From: Streptomyces sp. 846.5
Lineage (GTDB): Bacteria > Actinomycetota > Actinomycetes > Streptomycetales > Streptomycetaceae
NCBI RefSeq assembly: GCF_004365705.1
Contig: NZ_SOBN01000001.1
Span: 2,776,001 to 2,840,000, forward strand
DNA: 64,000 bases
Reading direction: 5' to 3'
Under the pieces are notes generated by a model that saw nothing but the letters and a program-made list of their open reading frames with translations, was not told the origin of the DNA and did no database searches. This document shows positions 55,901 to 63,875 of this stretch, in pieces; the first letter of the stretch is position 1; every line of letters begins with the position of its first letter. The position numbers and the translations under genes are program-made.

Positions 55901-57164
55901 CGCCGAGGCGGAGGCCGAGCTGGCTCAGGCGCAGGCCGACGGCGCGGAGTTGCGCAGTGTCGCGCAGGCGGAGAGGGAGCGGCTGGACCAGGCCGCGGAG
56001 GCCGAGCGGCAGCGGCTGGTCCAGGACGCCGAGGCGATCAGGGCGGCCGGCCGGGCCGAGGCGGCCCGGATCATCGACGAGGCGCAGGCCCTGGCCGAGT
56101 CGGTGACCGGCGACGCCGAGACCGCCGCGCTGGCGACCACCGCCGCCGCCGAGGAGCAGGCCGACGCCATGGTGTCCGCCGCCCGCAAGGAGGCCGAGCG
56201 CCTGGCCGCCGAGGGCGCGGCGGAGGGCGCGGCGCTGGTCGAGCGGGCCCGCTCGGACGCGGACGTGATGCTGGTGGAGGCCCGCAGGGACGCCACCGCC
56301 ATACGGGAACGCGCCGAGGAACTGCGGGACCGCACCGACGCCGAGACCACCGCGCTGCACGAGCGGGCCCGCAAGGAGTCCGCCGAGGCCATGCGGGCCG
56401 CCGGGGAGCGCGTGGACAAGCTGGTCACCGCCGCCACCGAACAGGTCGACGACGCCCAGCAGCGAGCCGCCAAGGCCCTCGCCGAGGCGCAGTCCCGGGC
56501 GGCCAAGCTGGTCACGGACGCCGAGGAGCGGGCCGGAGAACTTGTCGCCGCCGCCGAGCGGGAGGCTGCGGAGACGCAGTCCGACGCCTCGACGGAGGCG
56601 AGCAAGGTCCGCCTGGCAGCCGTCCGCAAGGCGGAGGCGCTGCTGAAGGAGGCGGAGCAGAAGCTCGCCGGGTCCACCGCCACGGCGGAGGCCCGCGAGG
56701 CCGAGGCCGCAGAGCACCTGGCCACGGCCAGGACCGAGGCGGAGCAGTTGCGTGCGGCTGCCGCCGAGGCCGCCGAACGTATCCGCAAGGAGGCCGTCCA
56801 GGCCGCGCAGGAGGAGATCGCCCGGGCCCGCGAGGAGTCCGAGCAGCTCACCGACGAGGCACTGGCGGAAGCCCAGCGGATCACCGACGAGGGCCGTCGT
56901 GAACTCGACGAACTCGTCAACCGCAGGAAGGACATCAACACCGAGATCGCCCGGGTGCAGGATGTCCTGCAGGCCCTGGAGTCCTTCGAGGCTCCGTCAG
57001 GGACCGGGGCGGGCAAGAGCAACGGGGGAAGCACCAACGGGTCCGACGGGGGCAGTCGGGGTGGCGGCCGGGGCGCGTCCCCGGCGGGGGTCGGCGCGGG
57101 CGCGACCCGGGCGGGGTCAACCCGTCTGGGGGACAAACACAGAGACGCCGCACCACCCGATTGA
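52977..57164 (+). CDS. scy: Polar-growth coiled-coil protein Scy
   Basis: This is a 1395-aa cytoskeletal organiser of the hyphal tip. An N-terminal DivIVA-like segment (DDQLSKFEAKMDRLQTE, about residues 5-60) is followed by about 1300 residues of continuous Ala/Glu/Arg coiled coil. The AEAERLLA/EAERLRAEA-type phrases recur along its length, and long direct repeats occur around 55240-55560. The C-terminus is a 55-residue Gly/Ser/Asn-rich tail. Known S. coelicolor Scy is about 1326 aa and precedes filP, as here. GTG at 52977 (VRGYEVDDQL) is chosen from that homology; a GTG at 52941 is possible. Confidence 0.92.
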   Translation: MRGYEVDDQLSKFEAKMDRLQTEREKAVTHAEDLAYQVEVLRAKLHESRRQLAQPRAFDSVAGQAEQILRNAEMQAEQLRADAERMRLEAQNATQRVMAEAAERSARVQAEWAAEAENRRRQLEQELAELRRNAERHVNENVSWAEQTRVGTEEQARRVLEEARVEAERLLASARAEAMAVSEQATSQVAADVQSTRAEADQVLLRARTEAERLLGAAAAQAQDATQRAESVKQSAQSEAGHQLQAAHSEIEALRLEAERYRREAEELRSAAEAAAEQLQADAEAAAERRLSEVEASSEQRTATAKTEVARMVATATREAEQLRADAERLMEEARAEVERFTAEAEEAAEALRREAEESGRTEGAASATVHLAKAARTAEDVLSRATREAEETTSSAAEEAERIRTEARAEVERLRAESRAAAEQAHGSVIEEIQAHQDAAAEMRAEAETLRAEAAAEAEKVRGEARRQAITQIEEAARTAEELLVRAKADADELRGGAAVELAKLRERANEQAQEVQGRAEAVLARARAEAERLRTTAQQELDEAAAALERDRERILEAAEQAARERAEQAEEAANRVAVQVERERGELLAAAAQERDQVLAAAEQLARERAEEAAAAAAALQEQSREEHARASEEAERLAEESRQAYADAAEELERRKVRAEEDETAAAEALAEARAERERLLAAVETELAALRVESAAQAEAEYAEAQRHRGDAEQLQAEAAAALAAAGIDAERIRVEAAEAAAQGERERGELLGAAQADAERMLAEAVAESEGVRSAAESEARRQGEEIDRLRAEVARAAAEGEAERAELLGAAQAEAERLQAEALEAAVLGEAERAELLGAAQAEAERLRTEAVVAAARGEAERSQLMAEIAEAGAQAELEREALRADVEREARQVRELATGEAARVRAEAEQAAAAAVATAEDEAAQVRQSVAGMYEAAENQTTQLRATAERETAELREQAAADAARLRAEAEAELAQAQADGAELRSVAQAERERLDQAAEAERQRLVQDAEAIRAAGRAEAARIIDEAQALAESVTGDAETAALATTAAAEEQADAMVSAARKEAERLAAEGAAEGAALVERARSDADVMLVEARRDATAIRERAEELRDRTDAETTALHERARKESAEAMRAAGERVDKLVTAATEQVDDAQQRAAKALAEAQSRAAKLVTDAEERAGELVAAAEREAAETQSDASTEASKVRLAAVRKAEALLKEAEQKLAGSTATAEAREAEAAEHLATARTEAEQLRAAAAEAAERIRKEAVQAAQEEIARAREESEQLTDEALAEAQRITDEGRRELDELVNRRKDINTEIARVQDVLQALESFEAPSGTGAGKSNGGSTNGSDGGSRGGGRGASPAGVGAGATRAGSTRLGDKHRDAAPPD

Positions 57165-57208
57165 GCGGACATTCTCCACTCTTCATGGGCTTTCAGCCGA
57201 TGACACAC

Positions 57209-57228
57209 CGAATCCGTGCCAGGATTCG
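57209..57228 (+). other. Small hairpin between scy and filP
   Basis: CGAATCC-gtgcca-GGATTCG is a perfect 7-bp stem 47 bp upstream of filP, in the 111-bp gap. It may stabilise filP mRNA or attenuate read-through from scy; a separate filP promoter could also lie here. Confidence 0.45.
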
Positions 57229-57275
57229 CCTATTCACCTCACACCTCACCGGGCATACGACAGGAACTCCACCCC

Positions 57276-58211
57276 ATGAGCGATCCACACTCTCCGCACG
57301 GCTTCGACACCGTGCGCCGCGGGTACGAGCGTGCTCAGGTCGACGAGCGCATCAGCAAGCTGGTCGCAGACCGGGACAGCGCCCTCGCCCGCATCACCGC
57401 ACTCGAGAAGCGCATCGAGGAGCTTCACCTCGAAACGCAGAACGCGCAGGCCCAGGTCACCGACTCGGAGCCGTCGTACGCGGGTCTCGGCGCACGCGTC
57501 GAGAAGATCCTGCGCCTGGCCGAGGAGGAGGCGAAGGACCTGCGCGAGGAGGCCCGTCGCGCCGCCGAGCAGCACCGCGAGCTCGCCGAGGCCGCCGCGC
57601 AGCAGGTCCGCAGCGAGGCCGAGACCTACGCCAAGGACCGCAAGGCCAAGGCCGAGGACGAGGGCCAGCGCATCGTCGACAAGGCGAAGACCGACTCCAC
57701 CCAGCTGCGCGCCGAGGCCACCAAGGACGCGCAGAACAAGCGCGAGGAGGCCGACGCCCTCTTCGAGGAGACCCGCGCCAAGGCGGCCCAGGCCGCCGCG
57801 GACTTCGAGACCAACCTGGCCAAGCGCCGTGAGCAGTCGGAGCGTGACCTGGCAGCCCGTCAGGCCAAGGCCGAGAAGCGCCTCGCGGAGATCGAGCACC
57901 GCGCGGAGCAGCTCCGTCTCGAGGCGGAGAAGCTGCGGACGGACGCAGAGCGCCGTGCGCGGCAGACCGTCGAGACGGCTCAGCGGCAGTCCGAGGACAT
58001 CGTCGCGGACGCCAACGCCAAGGCCGACCGCATCCGCAGCGAGTCCGAGCGCGAGCTCGCCGCCCTGACGAACCGTCGGGACAGCATCAACGCGCAGCTC
58101 ACCAATGTCCGCGAGATGCTGGCCACCCTCACGGGTGCGGCTGTCGCCGCGGCGACCCTGCCGGACGACGACTCGCTGACCCGCGGCGTCCCCGCCCAGC
58201 AGTCGCGCTGA
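57276..58211 (+). CDS. filP: Intermediate-filament-like cytoskeletal protein FilP
   Basis: This is a 311-aa coiled-coil protein that self-assembles into a network behind the growing hyphal tip and interacts with DivIVA and Scy. The head HGFDTVRRGYERAQVDERI is DivIVA-like. Two coil segments follow (about 35-70 and 85-275) and a short hydrophobic/polar tail. Length is essentially that of S. coelicolor FilP (310 aa). ATG at 57276 follows AGGAA. It lies directly downstream of scy and ends at a terminator with a U-tract. Confidence 0.95.
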   Translation: MSDPHSPHGFDTVRRGYERAQVDERISKLVADRDSALARITALEKRIEELHLETQNAQAQVTDSEPSYAGLGARVEKILRLAEEEAKDLREEARRAAEQHRELAEAAAQQVRSEAETYAKDRKAKAEDEGQRIVDKAKTDSTQLRAEATKDAQNKREEADALFEETRAKAAQAAADFETNLAKRREQSERDLAARQAKAEKRLAEIEHRAEQLRLEAEKLRTDAERRARQTVETAQRQSEDIVADANAKADRIRSESERELAALTNRRDSINAQLTNVREMLATLTGAAVAAATLPDDDSLTRGVPAQQSR

Positions 58212-58220
58212 CCCGCCGAA

Positions 58221-58265
58221 GGCCCGGTCCTGCCCCTGTTTTGTTGGGGGTACGGGCCGGGTTTT
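58221..58265 (+). terminator. Terminator after filP
   Basis: A GC-rich stem (GGCCCGGTCC...CCCC with GGGG...CGGGCCGGG) has a T-rich loop and is followed by TTTT. It starts 9 bp after the filP stop. Confidence 0.8.
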
Positions 58266-58282
58266 CGTCTGCGGGTCGTGGG

Positions 58283-58383
58283 TGGCTTGTCGCGCAGTTC
58301 CCCGCGCCCCTAGGAAGTTGCAACTTACTCACAGCGGGTCAGTTGCAGCCCCCCAGGGGCGCGGGGAACTGCGCGACAAGCCA
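58283..58383. repeat. Streptomyces interspersed palindrome with 29-bp arms
   Basis: Perfect 29-bp arms at 58283-58311 and 58355-58383 enclose 43 bp. That spacer carries the 12-bp palindrome AAGTTGCAACTT (58315-58326) and a third copy of GTTGCA. The arm sequence, with its GGGGCGCGGGGAACTGCGCG core, is a very common intergenic element of Streptomyces genomes (recalled, not searched). It ends 1 bp before the alpha/beta hydrolase stop codon. A half copy lies at 29310. Confidence 0.9.
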
Positions 58384-58384
58384 T

Positions 58385-59185
58385 CTACGGCGCCTCCACC
58401 CGTTCCAACAGCCCCCGTACCGCCCAGTTGAACGCATCCGGCGACTCGATGTTCGAAAGGTGTCCGACCGCCGGAAGGACCGTCAAGACCACGTCGGGAA
58501 GCACCGCCGCCATCGCCTCGGCGTCGCTCGGCGGGGTGATCGCGTCCTCCTCCCCCACCAGGACCAGGGCCGGCACCCGCACCTCGGCCAGGACGTCCAG
58601 TGAACCCGGGCGGGACGCCATCGCGCGCTGAGCCCAGGCCACGGCCTGCGGTGAGGCCTCCTCGACCATGCCGCGCAGCCTCTCGGTGAGCCGGGGCCGC
58701 TCCTGCACCGACGTGGCCCCGAGCAACGGAGAGGGCACCTGTTCGTCCAGCAGCAGTTGAACACTGTCCCTGGCGAGCACCGCCGCCGCGACCCGCTCGC
58801 GGTTGGCCCGGGCCTGGTCGGTGTCCGGGGTGGCCTTGGTGTCGGCGAGCAGCAGCCCGGACAGCCGGTCCGGGTGTCGCCGCGCCAGCGCCATCGCGAC
58901 GTAGCCGCCCATCGACAGGCCGCCGACGACCGCCTTCTCGATCCCGGCCTGGTCCAGCAGCAGCGCCACGTCGTCGGCCAGCAGGTCCAGCGAGGGCTCG
59001 TCCTCGCCCAGTTCGGTGCCGCCGAACCCGCGCAGGTCCACGGCGAGGACCCGGGCCCCGGAGCCGTCGACCCCCGGCAGCTCGTCCAACTGCTCCCGCC
59101 ACATCCGGGAGGACAGCGGAAAGGCGTGCAACAGTACGAGCGGGGTGCCGTGGCCGGCCTCACGTACGGAGATGCGATCGGTCAT
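58385..59185 (-). CDS. Alpha/beta-hydrolase fold protein
   Basis: This is a 266-aa cytoplasmic hydrolase. The oxyanion HxGx-like region is LLHAFPLSSRMW, the nucleophile S91 is in GLSMGGY, the acid is probably Asp in GEEDAITPPS, and the His is in VGHLSNIESP. It resembles the 3-oxoadipate enol-lactonase/haloperoxidase group, but no pathway neighbour supports a substrate. ATG at 59185. Its 3' end directly abuts the interspersed palindrome. Confidence 0.88.
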   Translation of the reverse strand: MTDRISVREAGHGTPLVLLHAFPLSSRMWREQLDELPGVDGSGARVLAVDLRGFGGTELGEDEPSLDLLADDVALLLDQAGIEKAVVGGLSMGGYVAMALARRHPDRLSGLLLADTKATPDTDQARANRERVAAAVLARDSVQLLLDEQVPSPLLGATSVQERPRLTERLRGMVEEASPQAVAWAQRAMASRPGSLDVLAEVRVPALVLVGEEDAITPPSDAEAMAAVLPDVVLTVLPAVGHLSNIESPDAFNWAVRGLLERVEAP

Positions 59186-59314
59186 GCGGGAAGCCTATGC
59201 GCGACAAGTGCGGATGGCAGGGAGCGACCGGTCGGCCCTATCGATCGGCATCTTAATCTGAATTGTCCTAGTCTGACGCAGAGTGACCAGGTGTGGGCGG
59301 AGTGAGGAGCGCGG

Positions 59315-60268
59315 ATGATCGAGGTCCATGAGCTGACCAAACGCTACGGCGACAAGCTCGCCGTGGACGGGCTCACCTTCCAGGTCCCCCAGGGCGTGGT
59401 CACCGGCTTCCTCGGCCCCAACGGCGCCGGCAAGTCCACCACCATGCGGATGATGCTGGACCTGGACCGTCCCACCAGCGGCAGCGTCACCATCGACGGC
59501 CGGGCCTACCACAAGCTGCACCGGCCGCTGAACCACATCGGCGCGCTGCTGGAGGCCAAGGCCGTGCACCCGGGCCGCTCCGCCTACAACCACCTGCTGT
59601 GGATGGCCAGGAGCAACCGCATCCCGGCCGCGCGGGTCGACGAGGTGCTCGGCATGGTGGGGCTCCGCGAGGTCGCCAGGCGCAAGTCCGGCGGCTTCTC
59701 GCTGGGCATGGGCCAGCGGCTGGGCATCGCCGCCGCGCTGCTCGGGAACCCCAAGATCCTGCTGTTCGACGAGCCGGTCAACGGCCTCGACCCGGAGGGC
59801 ATCCTCTGGGTCCGCAACCTGATGAAGTCGCTCGCCGCGGAGGGCCGCACGGTCCTCGTCTCCTCGCACCTGATGAGCGAGATGGCGCTGACGGCGCATC
59901 ACCTGGTGGTCATCGGCCAGGGCCGACTGCTCGCCAATCTGTCGATGGACGACTTCATCAGCCAGAACTCGCACAGTTTCGTCCGGGTCCGCACCCCGCA
60001 GCCGGAGGCGCTGCTGGACGCGCTGGCGACCTCGGGCATCGCCCCCAGGGCCGTCGCCGACGGCGGTTTCGAGGTCGTCGACGGCGATCCGGCCAGGATC
60101 GGCGACCTGGCCCGGGACCTCGGCATCGCCCTGCACGAACTGAGCCCCCAGCGGGCGTCGCTGGAGGAGGCCTTCATGCAGATGACCGCGGACTCGGTGG
60201 AGTACCGGACCGGCCCGGACGCCCTCGGCGGCCACGAAGGCCCCGCTCTGAACTGGAAGGCGAGCTGA
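59315..60268 (+). CDS. ABC transporter ATP-binding protein
   Basis: This is a 317-aa ATPase with Walker A GPNGAGKST, a variant signature FSLGMGQRL, and Walker B ILLFDEPVNGLDP followed by the H-loop VSSHLMSEM. The C-terminal ~100 residues are the DUF4162-like extension of drug/ABC-2 exporters. ATG at 59315 follows GAGGAGC. The permease starts 1 bp after its stop. Export of a lipid, antibiotic or antimicrobial peptide is typical of this class; the substrate is unknown. Confidence 0.92.
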   Translation: MIEVHELTKRYGDKLAVDGLTFQVPQGVVTGFLGPNGAGKSTTMRMMLDLDRPTSGSVTIDGRAYHKLHRPLNHIGALLEAKAVHPGRSAYNHLLWMARSNRIPAARVDEVLGMVGLREVARRKSGGFSLGMGQRLGIAAALLGNPKILLFDEPVNGLDPEGILWVRNLMKSLAAEGRTVLVSSHLMSEMALTAHHLVVIGQGRLLANLSMDDFISQNSHSFVRVRTPQPEALLDALATSGIAPRAVADGGFEVVDGDPARIGDLARDLGIALHELSPQRASLEEAFMQMTADSVEYRTGPDALGGHEGPALNWKAS

Positions 60269-60269
60269 G

Positions 60270-61037
60270 ATGGGCGACTTCGGTGCGGTCCTGTTCTCCG
60301 AGTGGACCAAGGTCAGGACGGTCAGGTCCACCTGGATCACGCTGCTGGTGGCCTTCGTGGTGACGGTCGGCCTGGGCGCGCTGATCTGCGCGGTCACCAA
60401 CAGCAACTGGAGCCACATGTCCCAGGGCGACCGGCTGACCTTCGACGCCACCTCCACCAGCTTCTCCGGCGTCTACCTGGGCCAGTTGGCCGTCATCGTC
60501 TTCGCGGTGCTGGTCGTCGGCAACGAGTACAGCAGCGGGATGATCCGGGCCACCCTGGCCGCCGTCCCGCAGCGGGCCACCCTGCTGCTCGCCAAGACCG
60601 CGGTGGTGCTGCTGCTGGTGCTGCCGGTCGCCGTGGTGACCAGCTTCGTCACCTTCCTGCTGGGCCAGGCCCTGCTCGGCGACCACGGCATCTCGATCGG
60701 CGCCACCCATGTGCTGCGCGCGGTCATCGGAATGGCGCTCTACATGACCCTGATCGCGCTGCTGTCCCTCGGCGTGGGCTTCATGCTGCGCAAGCCGGTG
60801 CTCTCACTGGGACTGCTGATGCCGTTCTTCTTCCTGATCTCGCCGATCCTGGCCAACGTGCCCAAGGTCAAGAACGTCGCCCACTACTTCCCCGACACCG
60901 CCGGCTCGCAGATGGCCCGCGTGGTGAGCAGCACCACGGTCTCCTACGGCCCGCTGGCAGGCTTCTTCATCTGCCTGGCCTGGGCCGGGGCCTGTCTGCT
61001 CGGCGGCTACGCCCTGCTCAGGCGGCGGGACGCCTGA
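60270..61037 (+). CDS. ABC-2 type permease
   Basis: This is a 255-aa integral membrane partner of the preceding ATPase, with six hydrophobic segments (WITLLVAFVVTVGLGALI; GQLAVIVFAVLVVGNEYSSG; LLLVLPVAVVTSFVTFLL and three more). The GNEYSSGMIRATLAAVP motif is typical of the ABC-2 family. It ends with a short basic LLRRRDA tail. It is translationally coupled to the ATPase. Confidence 0.9.
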   Translation: MGDFGAVLFSEWTKVRTVRSTWITLLVAFVVTVGLGALICAVTNSNWSHMSQGDRLTFDATSTSFSGVYLGQLAVIVFAVLVVGNEYSSGMIRATLAAVPQRATLLLAKTAVVLLLVLPVAVVTSFVTFLLGQALLGDHGISIGATHVLRAVIGMALYMTLIALLSLGVGFMLRKPVLSLGLLMPFFFLISPILANVPKVKNVAHYFPDTAGSQMARVVSSTTVSYGPLAGFFICLAWAGACLLGGYALLRRRDA

Positions 61038-61054
61038 CGGTCCCGGCGGCGCCG

Positions 61055-61411
61055 CTAGTACCTCGGCGCGTTGCGGCCGCGCTGGACGGCCGCCGAGCGG
61101 CGCTCGCGGGCGTTCCAGCAGGCGCGGTGCCAGTGCCTGCGGTCGTCCACGCCGGCCGTACCGCTCACCGAGGTCAGCGGCCAGACCACCAGGTGGCCGA
61201 CTCCGGGCGGGATCTCCTGGTCGCAGCCGGGGCAGCGGTAGGACTTGCCGCTGTCCCCGGCCACCGGGCGCACCTGCCACTCCTCACCGCCATAGCTGTC
61301 GGTCTGGCCCAGCGTCCATCCAAGACCACTACTGCGACTCTCCGAAGAACGGGCACCCGAACGCGGTTCCGGCTGCTCACTCCTCCGGGGGCGACTTCGG
61401 CGCGGTGACAC
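61055..61411 (-). CDS. Small zinc-binding protein, function unknown
   Basis: This is a 118-aa protein. An Arg/Ser/Pro-rich N-terminus of about 45 residues precedes a compact metal-binding module with C60-x2-C63, H73, H93 and H95-x2-C98 (CPGCDQEI ... HWHRACW), a treble-clef-like arrangement. Homologues are often labelled ATP/GTP-binding protein, but no P-loop is present. GTG at 61411 has GGGAG 5 nt upstream. It converges on the ABC permease. It may bind nucleic acid or protein; the role is unknown. Confidence 0.75.
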   Translation of the reverse strand: MSPRRSRPRRSEQPEPRSGARSSESRSSGLGWTLGQTDSYGGEEWQVRPVAGDSGKSYRCPGCDQEIPPGVGHLVVWPLTSVSGTAGVDDRRHWHRACWNARERRSAAVQRGRNAPRY

Positions 61412-61650
61412 GGGACTCCCTGGGTAGGTGTTGGAAACTGGACCCCTCAAGGGGACCGGTGAAAACCAACGATAGCGTCCCGAATTCCCCTTTAGCACAA
61501 GATCTCTCGCAGATCCAGGGTGCGACCCCATTTCCACCCGTTATCGGGCTCCCGGGCCCGAATCCGCGTGCCAGCGGCACATGACATGAGTTACTCCAGA
61601 GGGAGATGCGGGACCGAAGTTCCCCGCGGGACCTAGGAGCTGATTCCCTC

Positions 61651-62874
61651 ATGCCCAGCAGGACCAGAACCCTCCGCGCCGCCGTGGCCAAGACCGACGC
61701 CACCCCGGACCTCGGTGGCCAGGTACGGGTGCCGCGCCAGCGCACCGCCACCGCCGCCGTACGCAGCGGTCCGGGCCCGATCCGCACCGGCGCCTTCCTG
61801 CTCGCCGCGCAGTTCCCCGGCCAGGGCCACGCCGAAGCGCTGGACCGCGCCGTCTCGGCCGCGGTCGCCGCCGAGCACGCCGGGCTGGACAGCGTCTGGC
61901 TCGCCGAGCACCACTTCGTGCCCTACGGCGTCTGCCCCTCGGCCACCACGCTGGCCGCCCTGCTGCTCGGCCGCACCCGCAGGATCCGGGTCGGCACCGC
62001 GGTGAGCGTCCTGCCGACGCAGCACCCGGTGGCGCTCGGCGAGCAGGCCGCGCTGCTGCACCTCACCTCCGGCGGCCGGTTCACGCTCGGCGTCGGCCGC
62101 GGCGGACCCTGGGTGGACCTGGACGTCTTCGGCGCCGGCGCGGAGGCGTACGAGAGCGGCTTCACCGAGTCGCTGGACCTGCTGCTGCGCTGGCTGCGCT
62201 CGGCCAGGGTGGGCGCCTCGGGCCCCCGCTACAACTTCCCCGAGGTCGCCGTCGTGCCGAGGGCCACCGAGCAGCCGCTGACGTTCCCCTCCCTCGGCGG
62301 GGCCCGCGGCCCGGAGTACGCGGGTCTCCGCCCCCGGGCCGGCGGCGACGGACCACCGGTGACGGTGGCCTGCACTTCGCTGGGCACGGTCCGGCTGGCC
62401 GCCGAGCGCGGCCTGCCGATGCTGCTGGGGATGCACTCCGGCGACGACGACAAGGCCGCCATGGTCGCCGCCTACCGCAAGGCCGCGCGCGAGGCGGGGC
62501 GCACGCCGGAGCAGATCGAGCGGATCGAGGCCGAGCACATGGCGGCCGGCGTGGCCCAGATCGAGGACACCGGCGCCGAGGCGCGCCGGGTGCTGCTCAA
62601 GTCGATGCCGGGCTGGCTGAACTACGGCCTGTCCGCGCACCGCACGGTGGACGGCCGCGAGCGGCGGATGCGCGATCCGCACGAGTACACCGAGCTGCTG
62701 TGCGACCTGCACGCGGTGGGGACGCCCAGGTTCTGCGCCGACCGGCTGGCGGCCACCGCCGAGCGGACCGGGGTGCGTCGCTTCGCCCTGCTCGTGGAGG
62801 GCTCCGGCGACCGGGAACTGACGCTGCGCAATGTCGAGCGGCTCGGCGCCGAGGTGCTGCCGCTGCTGGCCTGA
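61651..62874 (+). CDS. LLM-class flavin-dependent oxidoreductase
   Basis: This is a 407-aa luciferase-like monooxygenase-fold enzyme. After a basic 45-residue N-terminus it shows FLLAAQFPGQGHAEALDRAV, LDSVWLAEHHFVPYG (the conserved EHH) and RRIRVGTAVSVLPTQHPV, then FTLGVGRGGPWVD. The flavin may be FMN or F420. The ATG at 61651 is preferred; AGGAG is 12 nt upstream, and an ATG at 61606 abuts its own AGGGAG. The 239-bp gap to the zinc-protein gene holds the divergent promoters. No pathway partner is adjacent. Confidence 0.87.
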   Translation: MPSRTRTLRAAVAKTDATPDLGGQVRVPRQRTATAAVRSGPGPIRTGAFLLAAQFPGQGHAEALDRAVSAAVAAEHAGLDSVWLAEHHFVPYGVCPSATTLAALLLGRTRRIRVGTAVSVLPTQHPVALGEQAALLHLTSGGRFTLGVGRGGPWVDLDVFGAGAEAYESGFTESLDLLLRWLRSARVGASGPRYNFPEVAVVPRATEQPLTFPSLGGARGPEYAGLRPRAGGDGPPVTVACTSLGTVRLAAERGLPMLLGMHSGDDDKAAMVAAYRKAAREAGRTPEQIERIEAEHMAAGVAQIEDTGAEARRVLLKSMPGWLNYGLSAHRTVDGRERRMRDPHEYTELLCDLHAVGTPRFCADRLAATAERTGVRRFALLVEGSGDRELTLRNVERLGAEVLPLLA

Positions 62875-62933
62875 CGCGCCGGTCCGCCGACTTCCGGGGG
62901 TGGGTCGGCGGACCGGTTCGCGCGTTCAAGCGC

Positions 62934-63326
62934 TCAGCAGTCCCTGAGCTCCTCGGACTGGTTGAGCAGTTGGGCGCGTACGGAGGTGAAAAGGGCGTAC
63001 CGGACCTCCGAACCCGGGCCCGGCGGGAAGACCGCGACCCGGTGGCAGTTCTGGAACGCCAGGCGGACACCGAAGTGCCGCTCCAGCGATCCCCGGATCG
63101 CATCACTCGCCATCGCGCGGAGCAGCTGGCCACGTGCCTGCTCCGAGGGCGGCGGGACCTGGTTGTCGGCGAACTCGCTGCCGTCGACCTTCTGCTGGGC
63201 GACCAGCGAACTGATCAGGGCCCAGGCGTAGGGCAGGGAGTTACGGACGCAGTCGACGAATTCCCTCTCATCGACCTCGCCTCGCTCGGCCTTCTCGAGC
63301 AGGGCCGGTGAGACGTCGAGCGACAT
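62934..63326 (-). CDS. Conserved streptomycete protein adjacent to nucS, function unknown
   Basis: This is a 130-aa soluble, mostly helical protein, highly conserved in Streptomyces as I recall. It carries VDEREFVDCVRNSLPYAW, VDGSEFADNQVPPPSEQARG, MASDAIRGSLERHFGVRLAF and ends SEELRDC. It has four Cys (residues 27 and 95 region, and the C-terminal Cys among them) and no known motif. ATG at 63326 is chosen because the preceding frame is repetitive leader DNA. It is divergent from nucS with a long repetitive upstream region. Function not assigned. Confidence 0.82.
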   Translation of the reverse strand: MSLDVSPALLEKAERGEVDEREFVDCVRNSLPYAWALISSLVAQQKVDGSEFADNQVPPPSEQARGQLLRAMASDAIRGSLERHFGVRLAFQNCHRVAVFPPGPGSEVRYALFTSVRAQLLNQSEELRDC

Positions 63327-63875
63327 GGGTTCTCCTCTCGCGGACCTCGCGGGCCGGACGGCCCCCGAGGTGGTGCCACAGCGCGTGAGCGCTGCTGTGC
63401 GAAGGTGCTGTTCCGTGGTGCTGTGCCGCAGTGCCTTTCCTTGGTGCCGTTCTTGGTGCCGTTCCTTGGTTCCGTGGTGCGGTTGCACGGCGGCGGGCAC
63501 ACACCGGGCCGGGAGGGCACCCGGTTGTGGTACGTACACGCCTGTACCGTCCAACTCCTGTGCCCCAGCTGTCCGGGGAGCAGAGGGAGACGTACAGAAC
63601 AGATTCGCAGGGAAACTGCGCGCAGGGGGCGGAACCACACATTCCGGACTCAGTCCGGCCAGATCCGCCCCATCGAGACAGGTCGGGGCGACAGTCCATT
63701 CCATCTCCCCTCTCCGTCACGTCCCGTGACTCACCGTAGGGCACTGTGTGCGCACGCACCATATGGCAGCCCCTCGTATGTCCAGAACGCGACCCCGCAC
63801 GCATAACGTTCTGAAGGATCAGCGCAGGGTGACGGAATCGCTCCGAATGGCTCCGGTGGGCTAGCGTGGTCGGCC
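63327..63875. other. Repetitive intergenic region upstream of nucS (549 bp)
   Basis: No gene is supported here. It contains CAGCGCGTGAGCGCTG (63379-63394; 6+4+6), a degenerate ~13-bp tandem array at 63404-63489, and an AT-rich stretch near 63590-63740. The open frames crossing it on both strands are repeat-driven and lack ribosome sites. TAGCGT at 63862, 8 bp before the nucS ATG, suggests a leaderless nucS transcript. Confidence 0.6.
63404..63489. repeat. Degenerate tandem array, ~13-bp unit GGTGCYGTTCCTT
   Basis: About six to seven consecutive units are recognisable: GGTGCTGTTCCGT, GGTGCTGTGCCGC, AGTGCCTTTCCTT, GGTGCCGTTCTT, GGTGCCGTTCCTT, GGTTCCGT and GGTGCGGTTGCAC. On the minus strand it lies in the leader of the 130-aa protein gene. 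Confidence 0.8.

Noticed and set aside
53118..56717. A 1199-codon open frame antisense to scy, and others of similar kind (867-2825, 5966-8587, 14338-17166)
   Set aside because: These arise from high third-position GC in real genes. They have no ribosome sites, show low-complexity composition, and the sense frames have clear families.
63431..63739. A plus-strand coding frame across the repetitive region before nucS
   Set aside because: The frame is created by the tandem array and has no ribosome site or recognisable domain.
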